The notes below the pieces were generated by a model. That model was not told where the DNA came from. It worked only from the letters and a program-made list of their open reading frames with translations, and ran no database searches. From Argyresthia goedartella (lineage: Eukaryota > Arthropoda > Insecta > Lepidoptera > Argyresthiidae), in the NCBI GenBank assembly GCA_949825045.1, contig OX463836.1, forward strand, positions 15,290,329 to 15,354,328: a stretch of DNA of 64,000 nucleotides, in the 5' to 3' direction. Of this stretch, positions 32,201-42,095 are shown in pieces. Within the stretch, counting starts at the first letter, position 1; each line of letters begins with the position of its first letter. The translations under genes and the position numbers were made by a program.

Positions 32201-33254
32201 AACGAAGGGCATCATCAGCAGGTGCCTGGCGTGCAGAATCCGCCGGGCAGCGCCGCCGACGCCACCTACCGGAAACCACCCGCCCACTAGGGTGGGGCAC
32301 CATAATCGCCCTTTTACTTTTACAGGGGTTGACTACTTCGGCCCGCTGAGCATCGCAGCCGGCCGCACCCGACAGAAGCGCTATGTGGCGCTGTTCACGT
32401 GCCTCACGACGCGCGCCATCCACCTCGAGATGGCAGCCTCCCTGAGCGTCGAATCGGCGGTGATGGCGGTGCGGCGCATGATAGCGCGCCGCGGCTGCCC
32501 CACGGAGCTGTGGTCCGACAATGGAACCAATCTGCGCGCCGCAGACAAGGAGCTGCGTCGAGCCATGGATGCGGCCACAGCAGGCGAGGCGGCGAGGTGA
32601 GGCATCAAATGGCGCTTCATCCCTCCTGGCGCGCCATTCATGGGCGGCGCGTGGGAGCGCATGGTGCGGAGCGTGAAGACAGCACTGGCGGCGACACTAC
32701 ACGAGCGCCCCCCGATGGAAGAAATCCTAACTACACTGCTCGCCGAAGTGGAGCTGACAGTCAACAGCCGCCCACTCACACACGTCTCCGTGGACCCGGC
32801 TGACCCCGAGGCGCTGGCCCCAAACCACTTCCTACTGCATGGGTCGGCGCATGTTCCCGTGGTGGGGACCTTCGATAACAGCGACCTGATTGGCCGCACA
32901 CACTGGAGAGCATCACAACGCCTGGCCGACATCTTCTGGGAGAGATGGCTCCGAGAGTACCTGCCGTCACTCCAAAACCGGCGGGAGCCCCGAGGACGTG
33001 GTCCAGAGCTCAAACTGGGAGACATCGTCATCATTGCTGACAACACTCTGCCACGCAATGTATGGCCACTCGGGAAGATGACGGCGACATACCCGGGAGC
33101 AGATGGAGTCGTACGAGCAGCCGACGTGTTCACCAGAGGGACGACGCTGCGCCAGCCCACCAAGAAGCTGGTCATCGTCACCGCGGGCCTCGACGACGTC
33201 GCTCACGCCACAGAAGACTGCATTGCCCCGGTGGGCAATACACGGCGGGAGTAA
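29295..33254 (+). pseudogene. pol: BEL-5 pol: protease, RT, RNase H, integrase
   Basis: A single frame of 1320 codons with two nonsense codons: TAG at 30633 where a Trp of the WTSNS motif is expected, and TGA at 32598 in integrase before GIKWRFIPPG. Protease: ALLDDGSTVTLVDEDL. RT: VVHDAAAKTRGVSLNDH, AVCADIREMFMQV, NHYVDDYLAS (YVDD). RNase H: LHVFVDASETAYAAALYWR, SIPRLELQAAAMGS, WSDSRTVLTWL. Integrase: HRQLHHAGTEST with CLACRIRR, GVDYFGPL, LWSDNGTNLRA, FMGGAWERMVRSVK (DDE residues present), DUF5641-type end. The stop TAA (33252-33254) touches the first base of the 3' LTR. Confidence 0.92.
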
Positions 33255-33712
33255 TGTTCGCGACAGAATAGATATCCGCGATTAGGTATAGGCCATTGTA
33301 CATAGTCGTAGTATATAAGTTATAGTATAAGTACCTAATCGTTTTGTAGAGATAGTTTAAGTATTAGTAAGACAATAAAAGTACTGTTTCGTGTGTGTCC
33401 TTATTGAAATAAAGATAAATGGTAAATATAGATAACTGATAGGAACATATGATAGCAGCTAATATAGATAGCAGAATAGCAAATTAGAAACATAGTCCGA
33501 TAGTATTATAATTAGTATTCAGACAGCTTGTCATTTGTATAGGTATTATTGTAAATAAATACATCAGTATTACGGTTTAGTTAGCTCTTGCCCGGTAGCG
33601 CCACCTACAGAATAAAATGGTGCACTACCGTGCATCGTCCAATCGTAGCCTAGCATAGCGCCCGACCCCCTCCCTCACCTATATAAACAGGTGCCGGGAG
33701 CAAATCGGCCTC

Positions 33713-35999
33713 CTTTTGGATAGTTTCGACCGTCGCGCATACGGATCTCCGCTTCGCCGTCCCGCTGCAGGTCACCCGCCGCTTCGTGCGAAGTGGACGT
33801 GTGTAACACGCGCCCGTGCGCGCCGCGAGTGTTCACGGAGGGGATTATCACATCGGGACGGACGCCGGCTCCGCCTAAGGTCGTGCCTGGTGTGTAACCC
33901 GTTCCGTGACGCCAGCTCGTCCATAGCCCGCCGCTATGGACGAGCCCAAAAGCCCTTTTAAGGGCTACAGTGCCAGTGACATTGTGAGGGTTTGTGTTAG
34001 TGACAGTGACGATGCCGTGAATGCGAACAGCCCGCCGCTGGGTGAAACCCCGCGCCGGCGCCGCGCGCAGCGATCGGCATCACTAGAAGGCCTGCTCCCT
34101 ATCTCCACGTCGACGGAGTACGGGTCGCCCGTGGTGCGGCGTCCTGTGTCCCCGAGGGCAGAGCTTGAGCTGGACGAATTATATTTAATTCGGGCCGCTC
34201 AAGCCAACCTGTTTTTGGCGGGCCTACTTCGTGCCATGGAGGCATACGTCGCCGCAAGCCGCGCTGCCCTGTCGGGCAAGCCCACGGCTTGTATCGGCGC
34301 CGAGCTCCTCGACGCGCAATTAGTGGAGCAGGCAAAAACGCGGCCTTTGGTGCTGCCAACAACCCGCGGTAAAGCCCGAGCGACGAGCTGCGTCTCCGAG
34401 GAGATGGAAAGCGAGTCCAGCTTGCGGACTCACCGACCCCGCCACCGACGAACCAGCCGCCGCCGAGGAAGACGGGCCTCGACATGCCGTCGCTGTCTCC
34501 CTGGACGGGCGCGCTTCAGGCACCCGCCCCCGCCCCTGGACTGTCCGCCGCCGCGAGTAACTATGAGAGTGATTCAACACAAACAGGTACGAGTGTTTTA
34601 CCTAATAAGTGCTCTCCTACAGTGTCGTTTGCCGCGGCGGCCGCGACCGCATCCACCGTGTCTGGGGCACCGAGCCCCAGCACCGCGTCCCCCCCCCGTT
34701 CAGTGAGGCACCCGGTGCCGCCAACCGCGCGTCCGCCCGCCCCGTCGGCGACCACGTCGCGAGTGCCCGCCCGCCCCACGCGCTCCGCCGCAGCGCCCGC
34801 GATAGTGCCCGCCCGCCCTACGCGCCCCGCCGCCGCGCCCGCGAACCCGCCCACCACCGCAACTGTGCCCGCCCGCCCTACGCGCCCCGCCGCTGCACCT
34901 GCGAACCCGCACGCCACCGCACCCGCGATAGGGCCCGCCCGCCCAATGCCGCCCGCCCGCCCAACGCCGCCTGTCACTGCCGCCGCTCAAACCGCAGCCG
35001 CGATCGCCACCACCACCGCCGCCCCATCGGGAGGCGCTGCGCCACAGCAGCCCCGCCAGCCGCGCTATCCGCCCCTTATTGTGGAGGTCCTACCCAACTG
35101 GGCCGACCACTTCAGGGCGATAGCCAGCGAGCTCGGCCGGGCTCCCAGCGCGCGCGCCTACCAAAAGGGTGGGCGCTTCACCCCAACGGCCGAAGACATA
35201 CATACTCGTTGCCGGCCGACAAGACCCAGAAGGTGGCGATCCGCGGGCTGCCTTCTAACACCGCGCCGGAGGAGATAGTCGCGGCGCTTGCAGAACTCGG
35301 TGTGGAGGCCGAGTACTGTAAGCAGATCCGGGCGCGCAAAGGACGACCCGGCTGCATCTTCTTCGCCAACCTGAAGAAGAACCCAGACCGTACCCCCGGC
35401 GCTGTGTACGAGATCACGGAGCTCTTGTACATGCCGGGGGTGAAGATTGAGGCCTGGCGCTCGAAACAGGGCCCGGCCCAGTGCCACAGGTGCCAGCAAT
35501 TCCGGCACTCGTCGCATATGTGCCACCGCCCCCTAGCGTGCGTACGTTGCGGCGGTCCCCACTCGGCGCGGGAATGCCCCCGCCCGAAAGACCAGCCGCC
35601 GACGTGCGCCAACTGCGGTGGCCCGCACACGGCAAATAATGCGACGTGCCCCGTGTTCCGACAGGAGGCGCGGAACAAGAAGGCCGGCACTGTGGCGCTC
35701 ACCAACGCGCCCGGGCCCAAGAAGGTGCAGCCCCCCCCTCCGCCACGTCCTGATCTGCAGGAGGAAACGGCGCCCGCCTCGCTTATGGCGCAGGTGAACG
35801 ACGGAGTCCCCAGGCAGAAGATGAAGCGGGGGGGGAAGAAGAAGAAGGCGACGGCTCCACCTGCCGCCGGCGCCGCGGCGGCTACTCTCGCCGCTAGCGA
35901 GACTGCGGCGATAGGGCAGCAGGACTTGGGGCACCTCACAGCCCTGCTCGCCCTCCTCAGCGACCCCACTGCCCTGGGCAGACTAACCGCTCTGCTCCG
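33713..35999 (+). pseudogene. Jockey-type LINE 5' UTR and ORF1 (gag-like)
   Basis: The element starts at 33713; ATG 33936 (MDEPKSPFKGYSASDIVRV). Frame changes occur near 34440-34490 and 35220. The middle is a long Pro/Ala/Arg repetitive segment (repeats of PARPTRPAAAPAN at about 34755-34960). After it come VAIRGLPSNTAPEEIVAALA (RNA-binding-like PRE_C2HC region) and three CCHC zinc knuckles (CHRCQQFRHSSHMC, CVRCGGPHSAREC, CANCGGPHTANNATC). A basic tail GGKKKKAT precedes the end of the frame at 36009. Typical Jockey ORF1: a nucleic-acid-binding particle protein. The same GC-rich codon use as BEL-5 is notable. Confidence 0.85.
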
Positions 36000-36001
36000 C
36001 A

Positions 36002-37129
36002 ATGCATGAGCCGCTCAGGGTCGTCCACTGGAACGCGCAGTCGCTGACAGGGAAGAAGCGGCTGCTCCACGTGTTCCTGAGGGACTACCGCGTCGACGTG
36101 ATGCTCATCAGCGAGACATTCCTAGCCGGAAGCGACAAGCTGTCGCTGCCCGGCTACTTCGTCTACCGCAAGGACGAGAAGCCCACCAGCGGCCGGGCCT
36201 TTCGAGGCTTGGCAGTCATCGTCGGCAGGAAGATCGTCCACCAGCTCGTTGACGCCCAGGAGTATACATCCCTGTATGCTTTGGGCGTCGACCTCCAGGT
36301 CGCCGGCCAGGTGCTGCGACTGTACGCCGTGTACAAGCCCCCCAGTACCCCAATCCGCACCTCTGAACTACGGGGGTTGCTGCAGTCGCCGCATCCGACA
36401 CTCGTCGCTGGCGACCTCAACGCCAAGCACACCGTCTGGAACTCCACCAGGGTGTGCCCAGCTGGACGCGCCATCCTTGCCGACTCCGTGAGCCACAACT
36501 ACGATGTCATCGGTCCCGACGAGCCCACCCACTTCGATTCGCGGGCCGGTTGGGACACCATCGACGTCGTAGTCGTCAGAGGTCTCCGGACTCCGCCGAG
36601 CCAGGAGGTTCTCCCTGACCTCCCATCGGACCGCAGGCCAGTACTTCTCGTCCTGGCGGACCTGCCCACCCGGGTCTCTCCGCCAGCATCACGCCGACGC
36701 TACCAGTGGGGCGCCTTCACCGCCGCCCTCGACCAGTCTTCGACCACATGTCCAGTCAACCAGCCGGAAGACGTTGACCGCCTGGCATCGCTGCTAACCA
36801 CCCAGATCCGAGACGCGCTCGACCTATCATCGCACACCGTAGCTCGCGGGGGGAAGCCCAATCCTCTTCCTGCTGAGCTACGCGCACTCATCCGCGATAA
36901 GCGCGCTTTCCGGAAGCAGTGGCAGCAAACCCGCTGCCCAACGATGAAGACCAGGCTCAACGCCATGACGGCAGAGCTGAAGCGCCGACTTGATCTCCAC
37001 GCCGAAGAATCTTGGGAACACCACGTCGAGTCCATGGGCGACCACGTCCCCTCCGTGCATCGCCTATGCCGGGATTTGTCGACTACTCCAACTCCCGTCC
37101 GACCAATCCTGGGCAGCGACTGTGCTGTA
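36002..37129 (+). pseudogene. Jockey-type LINE ORF2, endonuclease only
   Basis: ATG 36002 overlaps the ORF1 stop (36007-36009) by 8 bases, a usual Jockey arrangement. Endonuclease motifs: VVHWNAQSLTGKK, VMLISETFL, LYAVYKPPSTPIR, LVAGDLNAKHTVWN, LPSDRRPVLLVL. In the last, SDH is SDR, so the catalytic His is lost. The pre-RT segment follows (RALIRDKRAFRKQWQQTRCP) and coding stops at the deletion junction near 37129 before any RT motif; the frame then reads a few LTR codons to 37168. The RT it lacks is the part retained by the fragment at 26872-27396. Confidence 0.85.
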
Positions 37130-37166
37130 CAGTCAGGTGCTGACCTGTTCAGACGTGCACAAAAAT

Positions 37167-37774
37167 GATCAATTCTCAGCACAGTAGCTTCTCTTTATGA
37201 CCCAAATGGTTGGGTAACCCCCACAGTCTTCCGCGCAAAAATATTTCTTCAGAAGTTATGGCTTCTCAAAATAGGATGGGATGAACCCACTCCCGTAGAA
37301 ATCCACACAGAACGGCAGCAAATTTCGGAAGATCTTCCTCAGCTCTCAAATATTCATTTACCTCGGCCCATTTGTAAACACAAGTCCACGTCCACGTACT
37401 CGCTTCATGGATTTGCAGACGCCTCCATAGCTGGTTATGCAGCTGTCATTTACCTGCATGAACTCGACGCAAATGGACATGTCACCGTACATCTGATCAT
37501 GGCCAAGTCAAAGGTGGCACCAATTAAGAACCACCTCACCATTCCCAAGTTGGAGCTTTCAGCTGCAACCCTCTTATCTCAGCTCATGACTAGAGTGTCG
37601 ACCCACCTTTCGGCTTACATTACTATCGCACATCACACATGTTGGTCCGACAGCACCATAGTATTGGCATGGCTCAATACGCCCCCTCATCGGCTACAGA
37701 CTTTTGAAGCCAATCGAGTGGCTAAGATCGCTGCTAGAACACATACACTACACTATCACATTACATACAATTAA
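37167..37774 (+). pseudogene. pol: BEL-4 connection and RNase H domain
   Basis: Continuation of BEL-4 after BEL-5, same frame: ILSTVASLYDPNGWVTP, FLQKLWLLKIGWDE, then RNase H (LHGFADASIAGYAAVIY, IPKLELSAATLLSQL, CWSDSTIVLAWLN) to HYHITYN and a stop at 37774. A TGA at the insertion junction (37165-37167) fits an original CGA altered at its CpG. Integrase is missing. Confidence 0.88.
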
Positions 37775-38102
37775 TAATTCTAATTTAAATTTTACATATT
37801 TCTCTAGCATGTTAGAGAAATTAATAAATCCAAAATCAACCAATTAATTTAGCATAATAACTTTACTCGGATATGACAAGCATTATTGTATCACATAGCC
37901 AGCTACCGTTCACAATGAGTTCATGTTGTATTTGTAATTAATTTATAGTGAGTTGGTGAGTTGGTACCTGAAATACAGGACTACCTAGTTCGGGGCCAGC
38001 AAACCACTGTACCTATTAGCTTAACAAATTTATCAGTAATTGTAGTATTACATATTAAGCTCAATTTTGTAAAAACATAAATAAAAAGTTCAAAGTTCAA
38101 AA
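37775..38102. other. Unassigned A+T-rich spacer with small hairpin
   Basis: No gene seen. Contains a perfect 9-bp hairpin (ATTTCTCTA, loop GCATGT, TAGAGAAAT; 37798-37821) and an AAGTTCA-type short repeat near 38088-38107 at the border with the LINE fragment. Confidence 0.5.
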
Positions 38103-38510
38103 GTTCAAGTGCTAATAATCTTTTACTGAACAATAACAAAACTAAATGTATTCGGTTTATACTCCCCAATGTTAAACAAGTCTCGGCTAATGTTAATGTT
38201 AAAGGTGAAAATTTAGAAATTAAAGATAGCACGGTATTCCTAGGAATCACCTTAGATAATAAGCTTCAGTGGGGCCCACACATAGATAAGCTATCAAAAA
38301 AACTCAGTTCCGCAGTTTATGCAGTTAAAAAAATCCGTCTTTTTACGGACGTGGAAACAGCTAGACTAGTTTACTTCAGCTACTTCCATAGCATTATGTC
38401 TTACGGCATACTGCTGTGGGGGAACGCTGCAGACATTAACATAATATTTGTGCTGCAAAAGAGGGCTGTTCGTGCAATCTACAATACATCCTATCAGGCT
38501 ATGACTGTCA
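38103..38510 (+). pseudogene. LINE RT fragment, LINE-A/B family
   Basis: Translates as ANNLLLNNNKTKCIRF, STVFLGITLDNKLQWGPHID, ARLVYFSYFHSIMSYGILLW, closely parallel to LINE-B at about 63690-64000 (LNAGKTKCIKF, FLGITIDSKLQWGPHID, LVYFSYFHSVMSYGILLWG). It covers the segment after the YADD-type motif through the thumb and extends a little past where LINE-B leaves the window. 5' truncated; joined at about 38510 to the polymerase relic. Confidence 0.85.
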
Positions 38511-38521
38511 TTTGTTTATAC

Positions 38522-40320
38522 GAGAACTGGCTGAATTGCCTGGAAACATAAATGTTATTGCAAAAACAAAAGAAAATTATGTGTCTTTCACTAAGTTTTT
38601 GCCTGTTTGCAATGGCTATATGGCTGTACGTTTTGTGGATTCATTTGCGTTTTTAGGTACAAGTTTGGAAAAGGTTGCTGAAAATTTGGCAATTGAAGAT
38701 TTTATTCATCTCTCTCGTTGCTACCCAGAGAAACAGCAATTCGACTTATTGAGACGTAAAGGAGTTTATCCTTACGAGTACATGAATAAGTGGGAATCTT
38801 ATGAAGAAAAAAAATTACCGCCTCGTGAGTGTTTTTACAGCAGTTTAACTGATGTGGTTATTTCAGAGTCAGATTATACCCACGCACGTTGTGTTTGGCG
38901 ATTGTTTAGTTTGTCAAACCTTGGTGAATATACCGATCTATACTTAAAATCCGATGTAATGTTGTTGACGGATATTTTTGAGAGTTTTAGAAAGACGTGT
39001 AAAAATAATTATAGGTTAGACCCAGCCTTTTACATAACGGCTCCCAGCTTAAGTTTTGACGCCATGCTGTTAAAAACAGGAGTTAAATTAGAACTAATAC
39101 ATAACCTCGAAATCATTAGAATGATTCAAAGTGGTATTCGCGGGGGTGTTTGTTTATGTTCTACTCGGTATGCTAATGCTAATAATAAGTATCTTTCGAA
39201 CTACAACCCATCCAACCCTGATAATTACTTACTTTACATAGATTGTAATAATTTGTATGGTTATGCTATGTGTAGTTATTTACCTCACTCTGATTTCGAA
39301 CTGATCGAAAAACCAGAGTTTCAAGCTTCTGACATTCTCTATTTACAAGACAACGCAGATGTTAGTCACATTTTTGATGTAGACCTAGAATATCCTGAAA
39401 ATTTACATCATTATCATAACGACATACCTTTCTGTCCACAAAAATTTGCACCAGCCGGATCTAAAACATGTAAACTAATACCGAATTCGTAGGATAAATA
39501 TAACTATAACACTATATTCATTTAAAAACTTGCCTGAAACATGGACTAAAGCTGAAAAACATCCACAGAGCTGTTAAATTTAAACAAGATCCATATTTGA
39601 AAAAATATATTGATTTAAACACGGAATTGAGACAAAAAGCGAAATCACAATTCGAACAAGACTTTTTTAAATTACTGAATAACAGCATTTTTGGTAAAAC
39701 TTTAGAGGATACGGAAAAAAGGTTAAGTGTAAAGTTAGTCAACCAGTGGACAGATAAAAATAACAAAACGAACAAACATCTAGGTGCAGAACAAATAATA
39801 GCTAGACCTAACTATCATAGCTCAACTATTTTCACTGAGAACTTTGTAGCGGTCCAGATGAATCCTGAAAAAATCACTCTCGACAAACCGATTTATATTG
39901 GTTTTTCTGTTTTGGAAATATCCAAGAGCCATATGTATGATTTTCACTATTCTGTTATGAAATCTTATTATGGCCCTAACATAAAAATGTGTTACACAGA
40001 TACTGACAGCTTTCTATATTCAATAAAAACAAAAGACGTGTACAAAGATATAAAATATAATTTCTATGAATACTTCGACACCAGCAACTACACAGATAAT
40101 AATATTTATGGTATTAAGAAGCAAAATAAAAAAGTTCCTCGATTATATCTATAAATAATCGAGGAACTTTAGGAAGTTAGGAGATCAGCTAATAGTTGAA
40201 TTTGTAGGTCTACGGTCTAAACTTTATTCTATAAAAACAGAACAAACTGAATTAAAAAAGGCTAAAGGAACCAAAAAGTCGGTTGTCAAAAGGTTATGTT
40301 TCAACGATTATAGAGATGTG
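38522..40320 (+). pseudogene. polB: Polinton/Maverick-type protein-primed DNA polymerase B relic
   Basis: Frames 38512-39492 and 39597-40154 plus short connecting frames form a family-B polymerase of the protein-primed type. Seen in order: ELPGNINVIAKTKENYVSF and MAVRFVDSFAFLGTSL (exonuclease region), DLYLKSDVMLLTDIFESFR, GIRGGVCLCSTRYANANN, LLYIDCNNLYGYAM (palm motif A), KLLNNSIFGKTLED (motif B), MCYTDTDSFLYSI (motif C, YTDTDS) and LIVEFVGLRSKLYS. Frameshifts near 39490 and 39525 and a fold-back at 40131-40170 break it. The N-terminus is missing. Such polymerases occur in Polintons and related viruses; no capsid, ATPase or integrase gene of that type is nearby, so origin beyond the polymerase is unknown. 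Confidence 0.85.
40131..40170. repeat. 16-bp perfect hairpin inside polB relic
   Basis: AAAGTTCCTCGATTAT (40131-40146), loop ATCTATAA, and its exact reverse complement (40155-40170). It interrupts the polymerase between KKVP and LGDQLIVEF, where homologues have a few coding residues, so it is an acquired snap-back. Confidence 0.9.
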
Positions 40321-40321
40321 T

Positions 40322-40863
40322 TACCAACCCTTCCTCCAACTCCAACCAACCAACTCCTTCGGTTCACCCCGCAGAGCCATCAATAGTTGGGCCAACTTGT
40401 AATCGTTGTCCAGGTCGTCCCGACCGTGGACCAAACTATCAAATAAATTGATGAAGGCCGGCCACTCATCAATTTCCCCACTGAAGGCCGGAATCTCCAG
40501 GTGTGGCAGCCGTCCAACAACACCCTTCGGGGGTGGGTCTCCGTTACCCTCCCCACGGTCATTCCTTCGCGACCGCTTAATTTTCTGCGAGCGACGCTCG
40601 ATGTCACCCAAGCATTCCATCGCTTGGTCAGCATCCGCGCAGAGCTGTTTCAATGTAGACACCGAAGCTTCATCAGTAAGCCCGAGAGTTTCAGCCTCCA
40701 CAGCCAGCCGACACACCTTCCCGACGCGTGTCATTGCGTCCTCCACACGCTTGAGCAGGACATCATCCATGTCCGGTCGCTCCACATACTTATGAGTATG
40801 GGCGAGCCATCTCATTTCCTCCCGGACACCATGCCGCAGTACCGTCAAGGGTGAAGGTGCCAT
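40322..40863 (-). pseudogene. gag: BEL-6 gag N-terminal fragment
   Basis: Minus-strand frame, start chosen at 40863 (MAPSPLTVLRHGVRE; an in-frame Met at 40896 is also possible). N-terminal helical region with ADADQAMECLGDIERRSQKI, then the DUF1759 gag core (LPHLEIPAFSGEIDEWPAF, NDYKLAQLLMALRGEP). It is cut at about 40322 against the polymerase relic. It is a different family from BEL-1 to BEL-5 by sequence. The 280 bases upstream (40864-41145) are probably its leader and show no gene. Confidence 0.8.
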
Positions 40864-41145
40864 GTTGACCGATTTAATAGATTTCCTATACTTCACTACC
40901 GAACTAAGTATAGCCAGAGACCAGCACTTGCCCGTCAGCGCTGGGCACAGAAATTAAAACTAAGTTGTCAAAACTAAGGCAACCACTAAAACAATTAAAT
41001 CCTAAAAATATATAATATGGTCGCCCTGTGGATATACACCTTATAACTATACACTCTAAATCAATTAGAGAATGCCACCATAAAGCACAATAAAAAATAA
41101 CACACAAAAATTTATTTTAAGAAAAAAAAACTATTTTTAATATAA

Positions 41146-42095
41146 TGTAGGTAGCCGTGAACCTTCTAGAAGTGGCCTTTCCGATATGACCTACACTTCT
41201 ACTGAGGTCAGCAAAATCAGCTTAATACCCCTTAAATAGCCCGACCCTGCTCTGTAAACCGAAATAACACTGCAATACTATAGAACCCGACTGAAATACT
41301 ATAGACCGACCGAATGACTGTTCCTTATGCCCACCACAGTAGTTTTCGACTACAATTTTATAATAATTGTTAACTAAATCGTCAATTATACGTTCACTAA
41401 CCGAAAATGAACCTAAATTGTGGTATACCGACCACAAGACTCACTCACAAAATGATTGCCGACTAATCTGAGGTACCCACCCTCTCCCAACTACAATGTG
41501 GCAAAAAAACAACCCTACAACCGTCCGTGAATCGATTTCCTACTAGGAAACCGCGCCTCTGCTACCAAAATGTTAAATCCACGCCTCAACCGAAAGGGGT
41601 GGAATCTTGGCAGGGTTGTTTTTCAGTGGAATGTCACAAGTAGTACTGACCTTGACGCCGTGGACCGGCATTCGAAAGCTCAATTCGAGGCAGGAGTACG
41701 GGATGAGGAACACAAGGGTGGGGAGTGTTGGGAGTCGAATCTTACTCGCGTCGTAGCCCGCTGCTGATGCCGTCGTGATGCTGCCGACTACAAGGGTCGC
41801 TATCCGAACGCGACGAATTGGTGACCGAACCACTTCAACCTTTCACAGCACGAAGCACTCACTACGATGACGTGAAATCTACTTATTTCTTGACGATTAT
41901 TAACGAGATTATTATAACTAATATTCGGCCAAACTCCGATGCCTGCCGCCGACAATTTTTCCACGTGCCAAGTGACAGCTAGCTAGTCATTTTTTTCTAT
42001 ACAAGTGACAGCTAGCTAGTGATGTTCCGATCACTCGCGGTCGATCCGCGCAACAAAAACCGAGGTGCGTTCCGAAGCATAAATATTAAACAGTA
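41146..42095 (+). repeat. BEL-2 LTR, third copy, 3' truncated
   Basis: Matches 6773-7690 with more divergence. It keeps the TGTAG start, the perfect HSE-like motif (41159-41171) and the hairpin region, and carries about 52 bp (about 41521-41573) absent from the two inverted copies. It ends after AAACAGTA, about 40 bp short of the LTR end. No gag follows. Confidence 0.8.

Larger units (their letters stand above)
26427..37161 (+). mobile_element. BEL-5, GC-rich BEL/Pao element with Jockey-invaded LTRs
   Basis: LTRs start TGTTCGCGACAG (26427 and 33255) and end CAGACGTGCACA (27575 and 37161). The TSD is AAAAC (26422-26426) versus AAAAT (37162-37166), one base changed. Internal region 27576-33254. 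Both LTRs are interrupted by Jockey-type LINE sequence after AAATCGGCCTC. It is far more GC-rich than BEL-4, its host. gag has frameshifts; pol has two stops. Confidence 0.92.
33255..37161 (+). repeat. BEL-5 3' LTR, interrupted by a Jockey element
   Basis: 33255-33712 aligns with the 5' LTR up to AAATCGGCCTC; the last 32 bp (about 37130-37161) align with its end. Between them lies a Jockey element (33713-37129). The LTR stretch corresponding to about 27409-27543 of the 5' LTR is missing, so the 3' part of the LINE and part of the LTR were deleted together, at a CAGTCAGG junction. Confidence 0.88.

Noticed and set aside
32381..33181. 266-codon minus-strand frame
   Set aside because: Antisense shadow of BEL-5 integrase.
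35178..36002. 274-codon minus-strand frame with apparent hydrophobic patches
   Set aside because: Antisense to Jockey ORF1 zinc-knuckle region; Cys/Arg pattern mirrors the sense codons.
37981..38250. 89-codon minus-strand frame
   Set aside because: Antisense to the LINE RT fragment at 38103-38510.
41565..41580. PBS/LTR-like junction (TACCAAAATGTTAA) within the third BEL-2 LTR
   Set aside because: Resembles the BEL-3 PBS-LTR border in reverse, but it lies inside a block shared with the other two LTR copies and no gag of matching orientation is supported.
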